64,000 nt of DNA, from NCBI GenBank assembly GCA_964016875.1, contig OZ024728.1:25047328-25111327 (forward strand), written 5' to 3'. Both the position numbers and the translations under genes were made by a program. Shown here piece after piece: positions 1 through 13,055 of the stretch. Source of the stretch: Fallopia convolvulus (taxonomy: Eukaryota > Streptophyta > Magnoliopsida > Caryophyllales > Polygonaceae). Position 1 is the first letter of the stretch; each line of letters begins with the position of its first letter. The notes below the pieces were generated by a model, which was not told the DNA's origin, made no database searches, and saw nothing but the letters and a program-made list of their open reading frames with translations.

Positions 1-1183
1 GCGCACCACTGCCATCATGGTGGATCCATTAGCCACTTCGTCTCAGGATGCCGTCGTTGCAGCCTAGATTGTCGCCCTTCAATAAGTGCTTCTAGCTGCC
101 TAAGTTGTTGTCTTGATCTATCTGAATCGTAATTCTAATGAGAAATTATAATATGGATTAATGAAAAAAGTTGGTTTGATTTGTATATAGATTATCACAA
201 AAATCAAAACGAGAAATTATAATTGAAAAATCAGAATTACAAATTTAAATTTTAAATTGGCTTAATTTGTATGTAAATTATAAGAAAATACTTAAAACAA
301 TTGGAAGTTTAAGGAGAATCATAACTATAATTGGAAATTAAAAATTTGCTAACAAACTAACACGGATTCGATCCTATCTAAATAATCAAAGTAAAAAATA
401 GCAAAAATATTAGTAAACATTTCCTTTGCCATTAGCTTGATTGTAACTTCAGTGTCGTCAACGGTTTCTCGGTGATCAATTCGCTCCCTCCTTTCTTCCA
501 CTGTCAAACATGTCTGCTACCTTTCGCAACCACGTTTTCGACTACCTCTTCGTCGACTCCACGACTTTGGCTTTTGGCAAGTGACTTGAACACTCGATCC
601 CCTATGACACCGAATTGTTCTTCATCCCTGTCTACGTTGTAACTTCATTATCATCAACGACTTTCTGATGATCGAACGATCTACCATACTTACTCTGTCA
701 CCGAACTCGTCTAATCCTCCCTCGGTTCCTATTTTCATATCTTCATAACAAACACAAAGAAGATACGAAGTACATAATGAGCAAACAAGAAGGGTGAATG
801 TTGATTTCCCGGGATCCGTGAACTGCTTCTCCCATGGAAGACATATGACGCCATCGATTTCCTGGACTCACTACCAGCAACCACCTTTAACAGACGGAGA
901 ACCTCGAACACGTCTCCAACAACAATGACAACTTGATGAACAATATAATAGAAGAACGATAGAGAAGAACGAAATAAATTAAGATTGGTGAAAATGATTA
1001 TTTGATAATATAATGTTCTTTAAAATTAATTAGCCTAAAAATTGGCAAAGATTTGAGTGTGACAATATGATGTGTAAATGACAAATATTTGACATGGAAA
1101 AAAAATTAACATGTGGTACAAGACATGGCATAATTATAATGACATGTCAATTTTAAGAAAATAACATGTGTCAAGATCATAGT
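1..1183. other. No gene seen; AT-rich left flank
   Basis: I see no supportable gene. Bases 440-700 are less AT-rich and contain two related stretches, near 447 and near 640, both beginning TGTAACTTCA and continuing with a similar TCAACG and TGATGATC context, so an old imperfect local duplication of about 195 bp is possible. The last five bases (1179-1183, ATAGT) look like one copy of the gypsy-1 target duplication. Confidence 0.5.
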
Positions 1184-1426
1184 TGATGGCCGGATCATTG
1201 GATGGATTGGTGGTGTGAGGTGATCGCCTTAAGAAGGAACGAAACCCTCTCTTTGACCGATGGTGGTGGAATGGTGGCGTGAAGGATATGGATGCAGGCT
1301 CGGATATTACTCACCGAGAATTGAAAACTAAATTGAAGGTGAAGTTGGATATGACTCACCAACAAGTCTTCAACATGATTCAACAAAGAAAATGCAAGAA
1401 ACTTCAATTTAAAAAACAAAGGAAAA
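1184..1426 (-). repeat. gypsy-1 3' LTR, part 1 (distal end)
   Basis: Homologous to the distal part of the 5' LTR at 39238-39475: both run from TGATGG through GGATCATTGG and GCCTTAAGAAGGAA to the A-rich stretch AACAAAGGAAAA. The LTR breaks off exactly at the CACTA terminus and resumes at 12399. The short reading frames on either strand here are not genes. Confidence 0.75.
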
Positions 1427-1439
1427 CACTACAAGAAAA

Positions 1440-1700
1440 AGGATTTTGGGCGACAAAAAAACTAATAAAGGGCGTCACATTTTATTTTGTCGCCCATAAG
1501 TTATTTTGGGCGGAAAAACTAATAAAGCGTCGCCCATAAATTATTTTGGGTGGCAAAACTAATAATGTGTCGCCCATATTGTAACTATAGGCGTCGAACA
1601 ACTTCTTTGTAGCCCAAACTAATTTATGGGTGACACATAGTATCTTTGTCGCCCTCAAGGAACAGTTTTAGGCGACAAAAAAATTAATTTACCGCCCTAT
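1440..1700. repeat. CACTA 5' subterminal repeat region
   Basis: Alternating direct and inverted copies of GGGCGACA / TGTCGCCC, usually next to ACTAATAA. About nine full or degenerate copies are seen. In En/Spm-type elements such subterminal motifs bind the TNPA-type protein; that role is assumed from the family. Confidence 0.8.
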
Positions 1701-4136
1701 AGTATAATTTACTTAAAATAAAAAAAACAATAGCGAGAAATACTAATTTGGACACCTTTTTTTTACGCGGGTAGTCGAAATTTTTAGAGGGAAATAGAAA
1801 TACACCTTAAAATTTTAGTGGGAAATAGAATCCCTGAACCTTAATACCTTTCTCGAAATTTCACACCCCCATATCCTAGAAACGCATACTCTCTCCTGCT
1901 AGCCTCCAAGGAACAGTTTTGGTTGGAATTTAATTTTCATGGCATGTGTATCTTTCAATTTCTATGTTTGATTCTTCAATTTGACCGGTGATTCGAGATT
2001 TAGGGCTTGAAGGCTTTTTGTTTTCATCTTTGTAGTTGTGGATGGAGGATTGCCTCATTGTCGACTGAACCACCCGAGTTCTGAATTTGCAGGTTCTAAC
2101 TCTTGAAAGCCTTTCAAAATCTTATCCCTCCTTCATATTTAGACTTGCTGGATAATTTTACATATACTTGCATAAAATTGAATTGTAAGAGTGCTTGGAA
2201 ATCTAAATAGAATTGGGTGCCTTAATAAAATATGTAAATTGTTTGTGTGTGTATTCTCATTCATATTCTGTATTCATTAGGGACTTACAAATTGTGTATT
2301 AGTGTTTATGGATTGATGATAGTTGGTATAGTTATCTTTCTCATTTGATGATAAGGTGCGTCTTTTGCCACCTTATCATGTGTAGATCTGCTATTGCTTA
2401 ATTCCTACCAATCAGTGCTGGTGTCCCAATCCTTTTTTTTATGTCCTTTGTATTATGTTCTATTTAGACTTTTTTTCTTCTTCTTTTTGAAAATAGATGC
2501 TCCATGCTTTGATTTGTAAATGTACAAGTAGGCAAATAGCCCACTAGCCATCTAGAATGAGTACCAAATATGCTTAAGGAATGTGCCAAGCACTGGATTT
2601 TGAAATATGCTAATTATTTCACATCATTATCATGTTATATACTGCTACTATTTTTTGTAGAATGAAGATAATTATGTATCAAAGCTCACATAGCCTATAA
2701 CATATACATATAAACTAGCTAATTTAACCTAATCTTCTCAATCATGGGCTATTAAAAGTAAAGTTTAATTTCTGGTATAGAAATGGAAAAGGAGCTAGTT
2801 GGGTTCAGGCCCTTTAGTCTATCAAAACATTATCCAGATTAAAGATGCACCCATAGTATTTCTACTCTTTGTTGCCTCATCTAGTAGGATTATTTTAAGG
2901 TAAAAATAATCTTGCAATTGCTGCTCTTTGTTTCTGTCCTGAGAGCCTAACCTCGTGTTCTCCTGCTTGTTTTGTAAACTTCTGGGAATTTTCATTAGAA
3001 GTCAGTAATGCTTGCTTTACATTTTAATACTATAATTTTCTCAAAAGGATTGGGATTATCATATTGAGTTTAGATCAAATTGCACATTTATTAGGATATG
3101 GTTTCTCAATTCCAGATTTAAAAACAAATTTCTCCTTGTTCATGGAATAGTCTTCATGCCATGATAGTTGATGTTTAGCCTTGGAACTTGGATCTCCATT
3201 ATTGAAGAAACTCATGTCTTACAATGTTGGATATATTGGTGATGAACTAATACATACAGTAATTAGAGTTTAAAGATTATTTAGTACTAATGAAACAAGT
3301 TTTTTAATGTGATTTTCTAGAAAAGATGGAGCATATGATTAAAGAAAGAAAGGGATAATTTTGGTCCTTGGGTTTGGGAATTGGAAGTGGAGAAAACAAG
3401 GGTATCAAAATGTGAACGAGTTTTGTAAAATATGCAATGCTACCCAAATATCATTTCTGTGGAACAAGTTTTATAAAATATTATTCTCATTTGGAATATA
3501 TTTTCTGCATTGTAATTTGTTTATTTCATCCATTATATGCAGGAGACCCACCACACTTGGTTGCATTTCTTTGAGTGAGCTAGGCTGCATAACCTTAGAG
3601 TGTTTGTACTATTGCTTTTGAATTCGTCCGATAAGAACAGGTATGTCTAAAACATGCTCTAGATGAAACGTTTAACTTTAATCTACAATACCTATTTTGG
3701 CCTTTGAGCAGGAGTTTATACTAGTTTAAGAGTATGAGTTCTTATTCTATTGCATCATTCATCTATGTGAAGAATTGATTTGTCTTTTATATTTGTTTAT
3801 ACTTCTCTGTGTTGTATTTATAAATTTTTGCTACATTTCTTGATGAAAATGTGTTGTAATCTTTATTATTACAATACAACTCTATGATTTAAATGATTGC
3901 TAGATGGTAGTTTATATTGATTAATTAGTGTATACTAGTTTAAATTTTATGGAACCACATTGGTCAACTAGTACATTGTCATAAAAATTGTAGATCACAC
4001 ATAAGATTGAAGTCATAATAAAGCATATCTACTTAATTTTATAATTTGAAAATCTTACCAGATTCATGTCTTTAAAGAAATTAAATTTATTACGTTCTTC
4101 TAAAGTTAAATGTATTTGGTAGACTTCAACAAGGTT
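1701..4136. other. CACTA 5' non-coding region; no gene seen
   Basis: About 2.4 kb between the subterminal repeats and the transposase start. I find no protein-like reading frame. It should hold the promoter and any 5' UTR introns of the transposase transcript, but I cannot place a TATA box or splice sites with confidence. A frame at 3361-3621 shows no recognisable homology. Confidence 0.4.
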
Positions 4137-7100
4137 ATGGATCGAATGTGGATGATCAATAGGTCAGCATTTGATAGAAGGCAACCGAAGTATATAGAAG
4201 GTGTTAATGCATTTTTGGAATTTGCATTTAATGTTAAAGGTGAAGGAGCTGTGATGAGGTGTCCTTGTAATTATTGCTTACTATCCCTTTTTAAAGACCG
4301 AGATGAAATGTGGCAGCACTTAATGTATCATGGAATTAAGAATGATTATAATCCTTGGGAGTTTCATGGTGAAGATCCTATAGACTATGGTAGAGATAAT
4401 GATGAAGTTATCAGTGAAGAAGATTCTTACACTTCTGATGATGGTATGCTTAGAGATGATATGGGGCCTTTATTACACGAGGCAAATAATATAAGGCTTT
4501 CAAGGGGTTTGGGAAGTAATAGTTTTAGTACAAGCGCTGAATATGATGAAGGAACGGATCAGCTACCTAAAAATTTTGAAAGATTAATGAAAAGTGCTGA
4601 GGAGGATTTGTATCCAGGGTGTAAAACCTTCTCAAAGTTAGAGTTTATAATCACCTTACTCCATATTAAGGTGAGTCATAAATGGAGTGATAGTTCCTTT
4701 TCTATGCTTCTTAATGCATTACATAGAGCTTTTGATTTCGATGAAGCATTTCCAAAAAACTCTTATGAGGCAAAGAAGTACACCAAGGATTTGGGTCTTA
4801 ATTATGTTAAGATTGATGCATGTGTCAACCATTGTATTTTATTCCGAAAAGAATATGCAAATTGCAACGTTTGTCCCAAATGCGGGTCCTCTAGATGGAA
4901 GGATGTTGGCCATGAACACGTGGATAGTGATAGTGAGGAAGATGAAATGCCTAAAAAGGAAAAGAAAATTCCTCAGCTGGTTTTACGCCATTTTCTACTA
5001 ATACCTAGGCTCCAAAGGATCTATATGTCATCCAAGTTAGCAGGATATATGCGTTGGCATAAGGAGAGTCACGTAGATGATGGGATATTAAGGCATCCGG
5101 CAGATTCAAAGGCATGGAAGTTTGTTGATGAGTGTTTTCCTAGCTTTACCGCTGATCCAAGAAATGTCAGATTGGGATTAGCTAGTGATGGTTTTAATCC
5201 CGCAGCTCAAATGAGTAGTGTGTACATCATATGGCCTATTTTTCTAATTCCATACAACTTGCCTCCATGGATGTGTATGAAAAGTGAAAATATGATATTG
5301 TCTCTGCTAATTCCAGGTCCTAGATCTCTAGGAAATGACATTGGATGTGTTTCTTCAACCATTGATTGATGAGTTAAAAGGATTTGTGGGAAGTTGGTGT
5401 AAGAACATATGATGTGTATAGTAAGAAGACATTTAATTTGCGTGCAATGTTGATGTGGACAATTAATGATTTTCCGGCATATGCAAATCTATCCAGGTGG
5501 TGTACTAAGGGTGCACTTGCTTGTCCAAATTGTCATGAAGATACAAAATCCGATTGGCTAGATAAGGGGCACAAGTATTGTTACATGCATGTTCGTAGAT
5601 TCCTGGACTTGGATCATAAATGGAGGCAAGATACAAAACAATTTGGGAGTGTTGAGCTTGAGCCCCCTCCTAATCTGCTCAAAGGCGTAGATATTGTTGA
5701 ATGTCTTTCTGAATTTCGGGGTAGTGTGACTTTTGGGAAAACAGTTGGGAAGCGGAAGAAAGGTGCTAGGTACTTGGTGCACCAGTGGAAAAAAGTCAGC
5801 ATATTTTTTGATCTGCCATATTGGAAGCATTTGTTGATTCGACACAACTTGGATGTAATACATATTGAGAAAAACATTTGTGACAGTATTTTGGGAACTT
5901 TGCTTGATATTCGTGGAAAAAGTAAGGATTCATTAAATGCTCGACTTGATCTTGTAAAAATAAAAATGCATGAAAAATTACAAGTCAAGAGAGTGGGTGA
6001 TAAGTATCAAGTTCCAAAGGCCCCTTACAATTTAACATTAGGTGAAAAGAGGCAAATCACCAAATTGTTATCCTTGCTTACACTTTCTGATGGATATTCA
6101 TCAAATATTGCCCGATGTGCATCTTTGGATGATGGTAAGGTTTCAAGCATGAAAAGCCATGATTGTCATGTATTCATGCAAGATCTGCTTGTGCCAGCAT
6201 TTCGTGGTGTCTTGAGTGATAGTGTTTTGGAGCCATTAGCTGAGATGAGTTCATATTTTAAGCAACTGTGCTCAAAATCATTGACCATTGAGTTGCTCGA
6301 ACAAATGGAAAAGAACATAGTCATCACACTTTGCAAGTTTGAAAGAATCTTCATTCCTGCGTTCTTTGATATAATGATCCACCTTCCTGTACACTTAGCT
6401 GTCAAAGCTAAACTTGCAGGCCCTGTGCATTATCGATGGATGTATCCCCCTGAGAAGTAATATATAGATACATTAGTACCCGCGTTTATTGTATACGTAA
6501 AATCAATAAATATATGGAAAATAATCATGCATTTTTTATGTGCTAGAGCAATGCATAGATTTAAATCACATGTACGCAATAAAGCTCATCCAGAAGGTTC
6601 AATCGCAGAGGCATATATTGCAGAGGAGTGCCTTACATTTTGTTCAAGATATTTGACCAAAACAGAAACGAAATATAACCGTTTGCAAAGAAATGATGTT
6701 CCAGCCGATGAGCTAAAGTAGTTTGGAATTGACATTTTCTCAAAGATGGGGAAGCCGTTAGGAAAGGCATCATATAAGCAACTAAGTTTTGATGCATGGA
6801 GACAAGCTCATACTTATGTGCTTAATAATTGTCCAGAAGTGGACTTATTTTTACGGTAAGTTGGTAAAAGCTCAAAACAGTATTTTATCGGTTCAAACTA
6901 GATATTGATGGAATTTCCTAATTTCTTATGCAGAGAATATCAGAATATTGAAGGAGAAACCTTGGATTTTGATGTATGGTTTGAACAAAGATTAAGAATG
7001 TTTTAAGTATGAAAGTTGTGGGATTTAATGACTAGTTTCATAAATTTATGAAACTGCAAAATGCTGAATTTTTTGTACTGTTTTTGTTATATGGGTCAGA

Positions 7101-7885
7101 TAAAGGAACTTTGGAAGAAAGGGGATCAAAGTGTGAACGAGGAGTTATGGTCTTTGTCAAAGGGTCCAATGAAAAGTGTGACTTCCTATCATGGTTATGT
7201 CATTAACGGTTATCGCTTTCATACAAAAAGGCGACAAAGAAAGCGAAAGACACAAAATAGTGGGGTAGTTGTCAAAGGAGATGATGATTCTAATTCTAGA
7301 GATTTTTTTGGAGTATTGGAAGAGGTTGTTATTTTAGAGTATGATCGTTTGTTCGATAATAGGATCCCAAAGGTTGTTTTGTTCAAATGTAGATGGTTTG
7401 ATGTATATAATGAAGGGAGAGGGATTAAAAAGGACAAATTTGGTACTACACTTATCAATGTTAGTAGGAGACTACAAACAAATGAACCATTTGCTTTGGC
7501 AACACAAGTTCACCAAGTATTTTATGTGCATACTCATAAAGAAGCACAATGGAGAGTGGTGATCAAGACAAATCCTCGGAATTATTTTGATCTTCCAAAG
7601 GATGATTATATGAATGATGATGAAGGTGGTATTGGTCCTTTGCAAGATGAACTACCCACTATTCAAGAGGTAAGTGAAGGGGGTGATGATGAGGTTTGTA
7701 TTGTTAGAGATGACATGGATCCCGACATGACTAATATTGAGGAGGAAATTGAGGAGGAGATTGAGGAGGTGGAGGAGGAGGAGGAGGAGGAGGATTTTGG
7801 CTCGGATGAGATTGAGGATGAGGAGGAGGATTTTGGCTCGGATGAGATTGACGTCGAGGAGGAAGATGATATCGACTTGCCATAA
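4137..7885 (+). pseudogene. TNP2-type CACTA transposase, four exons, disrupted
   Basis: This is the catalytic transposase family of CACTA elements. Order of parts: an N-terminal transposase-associated zinc-binding domain (starting MDRMWM, with a RCPCNYC cysteine cluster), the tnp2 transposase core (through LWEVGVRTYD and LARWC-like motifs to HIEKNICDSILGTLL), the DUF4218 region (FKQLCSK...HLPVHLA...GSIAEAYIAEECL), the DUF4216 region (VVLFKCRWFDVY, HQVFYV) and an acidic tail with a duplicated DFGSDEI motif. Inferred introns 6457-6546, 6856-6933 and 7007-7099 all have GT-AG ends and keep frame. Damage: two single extra bases, near 5342 and near 5380, each shifting frame by one; TAG at 6719-6721; TAA at 7004-7006. 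An ATG at 4110 is in frame, but 4137 fits the family's usual start. Family assignment is very secure; function is probably lost. Confidence 0.93.
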
Positions 7886-8474
7886 TTGAAGCTCTCTTGT
7901 ACTTTTGGCTTTGTTTATTCTTAATTGGATTCTCTAGATGTAATTTTCTCATTACAGGGAGTGAGTGACCTGTATGAGGCTTTTGTTGTTGCATGTGATT
8001 TTAATATACTTTGTCTTACCTGGATTTCCATCTTAAGAATGTCAGTATTCAGCTTTGTTATTAGTTATTGCTAGATTGTGTTATCCTTATTCCATTGAAC
8101 TGGAAGAGTGTATAAATATCTCAGAAGAATATCATGATATGTATTTGGTCATGAAAACTTATTCTTGTATCATCTATGCACTGCCCTTTTTCATACAGCT
8201 TTCGCATTATATTCTAGTAAGGCCCATTCCACGTGCATCCATGTAAGTTAACTATATTCATCTAGAATGGACAATAGAAATCCAGATTGCTTTTGAAAAT
8301 TCAGATTTCTGTAATGTTTCTGAAAATTCAAATTTATGTCATTCTTCTGAAAATTCAGATATCTATTATGATCAGATTTCTGTCATTCTTATGAAAATTC
8401 AGATTTCATATAGTAAAGGTATCCTCAGTACTTATTTGCTTTAACTTTTTGTACAATCAGAGGTCAATAATAAG
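7886..8474. other. Spacer between the CACTA genes; no gene seen
   Basis: Contains a short degenerate repeat of AAATTCAGATTTCTGT-like units at about 8284-8410. It presumably includes the TNP2 3' UTR and the 5' region of the next gene. No coding homology was seen. Confidence 0.45.
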
Positions 8475-11138
8475 ATGGTACATCAGCAACCAGTTGTGCA
8501 ACGACATTTTGTCCGACAACAAGTTATTGTACAACAGAATATTGTACATCAGCAAGTAACTACACAACAACCAGCCCCTTCACAAGGAAGAGATTCTCAA
8601 CAAAGCTATATTTCATATCGTCAACAACGAAGAATTTCACAAGGGCAACGACAAAATGGTTTTCTTACTTCATTTCCTAACACATGTTTATCTTAGTGAA
8701 TTCAACTAATTTTGCCCCTAAATCATGATTTCATTTTCATCTATTTGTAGAAGGGAGAAAGAGAAAGATACGTGGTCCAACTCGAGGCGCAAAGTGGAGA
8801 GACGAGAGGAGTAATAGGGGTGGGGTTAACCCTTCTTGTTCCATAACTAGTAATATGAAGAGAATAGTTGGTGAGAATGCAAACCAATTTATTACTGAAG
8901 TTAGCCAGATGGTCCGATCTATGTTACCGTTAAATTGCAGGTATTATAGAATTCCGAAATATATATTATGCATTGTTACCAACTATATACATATATATTA
9001 TTCAAACCAATTAATTTTTTTATAATATTTGTAGGGGCTGGAAGGACATGGAATATGACACGAAACAAAGACTCCTAAGCAAGATCAAGGTAACATAGTA
9101 TCAGTGTCATGATCTCAGTGTTATGATCTCTAAGTTGGTTTGTTGTAATTGTTTAAAACATGTCTAGTATATCTGGTGAGTTCTCATTACATTTCATTAT
9201 CGATTTTGAGTTGGTTTCACACGAATTACTTGGCCTACTGGTTTGGACCATGTTTAAGTTTACTTGGAGTAGCTGGCTTTTATGAAACAAATTGATTCTA
9301 ATAGAAAATTCTGTTTCTTTGGTGCGTTCATACTTTTTAGCTGAGATGATGAAATCAAAAGCTAATGCTATTAGATCATGGTTTTGAAGTTGATAGGTTT
9401 TGAAAATTCTACTTTTTAGCTGAATTCTGTTTTTTTTTTCATCACTTTTGTGCTCTGTTGTTATGTAATATCATGGTTTTGAAGTTGATAGGTTATATGG
9501 TTACCTTTATGCTAATATTGTTAGCATGTTAAATCAAATTTTATGCTAGTTTTATGTGATCTGATTGCTATATGTATGTATATAGGCTGAATGGAATTTT
9601 CCAAAAGGAGAGAATATAGATGAAACTGTGGAGAAGCAATGTCAAGCGCTTTATCGACATTGGCGTTATAGGCTGAAAGAAAATTATTTTAATGGATTTA
9701 CCATCGCTGAAGCCATAAAAAATTGCCCAGGAGATGTTAATCCGGACCAGTGGAAATGGATTGTGCAAAAATATTGGGGGACTGAGAAAATAAAGGTATA
9801 TTTAAGTTAAAAATATACATTTTCCTTTTACATTGAATTTTAGATTTGATGAAACTAATGTTGTGAAACTACTATATTTATTTTAATTATAGCGCATTAG
9901 CGAGGCTAACCGACACAATAGGTCCAAACAAAAAGTGAAGGGCAACCAAGGAGCCAAGTCTACGGCTAGAATTCTAGATATGCTGGTAATTTACAACTTA
10001 TGCTCGGATTGCTTATTTATCAAAAAATTTACTAACTAAATTCACTTTTTAGCGAAAATATCAAGTGGGAACTTCATCGGAATCATCAGATCCAGTCACC
10101 CAAACTAGTTTGGACGGAACTCAACATTCCCAAGAGACTGTTGTAGGATCGAATGAGGTGCAACCACCACCTGAACCTGAGTACATTAAATTGTGGGTGC
10201 TGACAAAAAGGTATGAACTATTGAAAGCATTCTTTCATCCTACAAAATAGTATAGGGACTGCTGCGTGTAGGTATTTTAATAAACAATATTTGAAACAAA
10301 ACTAGGCGATGACGAGTGTTTTGATTGCAATCTGGCTGATTTGAATAGGATGGAATTAATTTGCTGTGTGATTTGAACAGAATGGACTAAAATAGGGCAA
10401 TGACAGCTTGCTGTATGATTTCAACAGAATGGACTTAATAGGGTGATGACAACTTGATTTTCCTTTACACCTATTATGTCTACTTATGTAACATGAATGT
10501 TCATGAATTAAGAAGGGTATGCATCTGTAACAGAAATTTGCATCTGAACAAATTCTTAATCTGAAATCTGCATTTGTAACAACTTTATTTTCCTTTACAC
10601 CTATTATGTCTAGGTGTAAAGGAAAATCTGAAATCTGCATCTGAATTCTTCAAATAGAAATTTGCATCTGAACAAAATCTGAAATCTGCATTCTGACTGT
10701 TGTGTTGAGTGCAATCTGGCTGAATATCTAAATTCTTCAAACCATCATATTTTCATTTTTAGGCACAAAGATAACTCATGGGATGATGTTGCTGAGCAGA
10801 GGTTGGAAGATTTTAAAGCACTCCATAAACAACAACTAGAACTTTACGGGGTTGACAATTTGACAGTGCAAGAAGCATACTTGAAGATTTTGGGCACTTC
10901 ATCAGGTTATATAAATGGTTTAGGTTTTGGGCCAAAACCACCTAAACGCATTATAGAGGGGAGATCAAGTGGAGAAGGTATTGAAATTGCACACCAAATG
11001 GCTCAACAAATGGAGCAAATGGAAAAGAATACAAGGGAAAGGGAATCTGAATTAAAGGGAGAAATTGAAAGAGTTAAAGCGGAGAAAGTCGAAATGCAAG
11101 CTCAAATGAATGGAGAGATTGAAAAATTAAAACGATAG
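8475..11138 (+). CDS. TNPA-type CACTA accessory protein (plant transposase, Ptta/En/Spm family)
   Basis: Seven coding exons can be placed with GT-AG junctions and correct phase: 8475-8658, 8751-8940, 9035-9089, 9586-9795, 9893-9985, 10053-10210 and 10763-11138, giving about 421 residues. The N-terminus is Gln-rich (QQ and HQQ runs). The middle matches the plant Transposase_24/Ptta family, with motifs WKDMEYDTK, FPKGENID, RHWRYRLKENYF, CPGDVNPDQW, NRHNRSKQKVK and EYIKLWVLTKRHKDNSW; the C-terminus is a Glu/Lys-rich coiled coil. In related elements this type of protein binds subterminal repeats; here that is inferred. The stop at 11136-11138 may be premature: the frame stays open for 25 more codons to TAA at 11214-11216 and continues a helical sequence (ARDADFRAMQDKL). 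Otherwise the gene looks intact, in contrast to TNP2. Confidence 0.88.
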
Positions 11139-11216
11139 AATGAAGCAAGAGACGCAGATTTTCGTGCAATGCAAGACAAACTTTCAGCCTTTTTTGCGGC
11201 AAATCCTCAAGTATAA

Positions 11217-11985
11217 GGTATTATTCTGAATACAACGCTATCTATGCATTAGTTTGAGAATATTGAATTGAATGTGCAATGATTGATGCTCTTATGTAAT
11301 GTTTTGATAAAGTCTTAATAATTGATTAGATTTTCTAGTAAGTTGAAAAGGATTAAGTAATAGTTAAATTGTTGGTTTGATTTTCTAGTAACTCAAGTCA
11401 TATTTGTGCCTTAATTTATGAGATTATACTATTATGTTCCTTTGTTTTTCATATTTAATACTTCTTTGTATAGTTATACATATATTTTTATAAGACTTCA
11501 TTTGCTTGATATATGTGAGTGTTGACATGGAAGTTGGACTTGCTATTGTTGCCTACAGGTTGTTGTGTTGCTTGCCACTGTTGACATGGAAGTTTTGTTG
11601 GATGCTTTGGAAAGTACTATCAAAAACATGTTTAAGAACACTATTTGGTATGTACGTATTAGCTACTCTATTTGGTATGTACTAGCCACTCTATTTGGTA
11701 TGTACTAGCCACTCTATTTGGTATGTACTAGCTACTTTTTGGAGAAACTGGTGGTAGAAGATGGACATGCATGTATGATACTAGCTACTCTATTTGAATA
11801 ACTTTGGCATTTTGGCTTCTTTTTGTAATTTTATTTTGGCATATGGGATTTCTATTTTATGTGTATAGGTGTAATGGAAATATCAATGTAACTATTCCAT
11901 TGCACCAAAAGTTATAAAGAACAACAATTGATCAATTCGTAGCAAAATATAGAGACGACGAATTTTGTTTTCATGTCACAGTAAA
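11217..11985. other. CACTA 3' non-coding region with short tandem repeat
   Basis: No gene seen. At 11641-11735 a unit of about 23 bp (CTATTTGGTATGTACTAGCC) is repeated four times. The rest is AT-rich and is probably 3' UTR and spacer. Confidence 0.6.
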
Positions 11986-12195
11986 TTGGGCGACAAAACA
12001 CCGTTTCGAAGCACAGGAAATTGGGCGACAAAACACCATTTCGAAGCACAAAAAATTGGGCGACAAAACACCGTTTCGAAGCACAATAAATTGGGCGACA
12101 AAACACCGTTTCGAAGCACAATAAATTGGGCGACAAAAATCCTTTTCGAAGCACAATAATTTGGGCGACAAAAAACCGTTTCGAAGCACACACTC
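11986..12195. repeat. CACTA 3' subterminal tandem array, 35 bp x 6
   Basis: Six head-to-tail units start at 11986, 12021, 12056, 12091, 12126 and 12161. Each begins TTGGGCGACAAAA and contains TTTCGAAGCACA. Because 35 is not a multiple of three, the array gives open but meaningless frames on both strands. Further GGGCGAC and GTCGCCC motifs continue to the terminus. The regular spacing suggests an array of binding sites for the TNPA-type protein. Confidence 0.9.
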
Positions 12196-12398
12196 TATGT
12201 GCGACGAACGTTTTTTTTGTCGCATTTTCTTTGTTTGGACGACAACCCGGGTTTCGACGCCCAAGTTCAAGGGCGACTCGCTTCGGGCGACGACTTAGCG
12301 TCAAAATGTGCCCTGTCGCCCTTGCCCTTGGGCGTCGAAAAAATGACTTTGGGCGTCGAAAAGGTTCGTCGCCCAAGGCTATTTTTGTTGTAGTGAAA

Positions 12399-13055
12399 GA
12401 TAGCATGTTCATCATCAAGTCTAACGAAAGGAGGCCAAATAACGAGGGTTTTAACCCCTAAGTGGCATGCCCCACTAATCAGCCCACACTCCCCACATAT
12501 TACATAAAACTCCCTTAAGTTTCAAGAAATTCAACTAAACATCCTCGACAAAACATAAGTCACGTTTTAGCACTTGTTGAACGGAGAGTCACAAGAAGAC
12601 TCCAACCTTCACCATTGTAAGCCATCGGAAACTTATGAGCCATGAGCTCCTCCTTGATTTGGTCTAGCATTGCCCTAGCTCATGTGATACGCCAAAAATA
12701 GGGCGTGGTGCCTTGGCTTGGAACCTTGGCGCCTTGGACGTCGGTCTTAGATACTTATCCAAGTGAAGACTCATCTTTGTCGGGAATGTTGAGCTTGTCA
12801 TTAGAGCGGGAATCCACACTCAAGTCATGGTCCAAAGTACCATAATAAGTGCCCAAAGAATTGGTACCATCGAGCAAAAGCAAGGGCGCACCAAGGTCAG
12901 AAACCAGCACTTGCAAGGGCGCACCACCAGCTGCATGCAAGGGCGCACCAACCGCTTGCAAGGGCGCACCAAGAGGAGTCGCCAACGCATACAAATGCGT
13001 GAGATATGGATTGGGCGTCGGCATCGGAGACACATGGTGAGATGGACTCTCATCA
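12399..13055 (-). repeat. gypsy-1 3' LTR, part 2 (proximal end)
   Basis: Homologous to 39476-40157. It contains a GC-rich minisatellite at about 12886-12980 (CAAGGGCGCACC units). The integrase C-terminal frame runs on into the LTR, giving Ala/Pro/Leu-rich repeats such as GAPLQAV on the minus strand. It ends CTCTCATCA at 13055, next to the polypurine tract of the minus-strand element. Confidence 0.8.

Larger units (their letters stand above)
1427..12395 (+). mobile_element. CACTA (En/Spm) DNA transposon, 10,969 bp
   Basis: The ends are CACTACAAGAAAAA at 1427 and the inverted TTTTTGTTGTAGTG at 12382-12395, the classic CACTA terminal inverted repeat. A 3-bp duplication AAA flanks it (1424-1426 and 12396-12398). 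The site without the insertion is visible in the paralogous gypsy-1 LTR near 39462-39480, where the flanks run together apart from a small indel. Subterminal regions are rich in GGGCGACA/TGTCGCCC motifs. Two genes in the same orientation follow the usual layout, a TNP2-type transposase (4137-7885) and a TNPA-type protein (8475-11138). TNP2 carries four disabling changes, so the copy is unlikely to be autonomous, although its ends could still be mobilised in trans. Confidence 0.96.

Noticed and set aside
11986..12195. CRISPR-like regular repeats
   Set aside because: The units are contiguous with no unique spacers, and they lie inside a plant CACTA element.
11912..12461. Overlapping open frames on both strands, up to 168 codons
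   Set aside because: They are artefacts of the 35-bp tandem array and GGGCGAC motifs at the CACTA 3' end.
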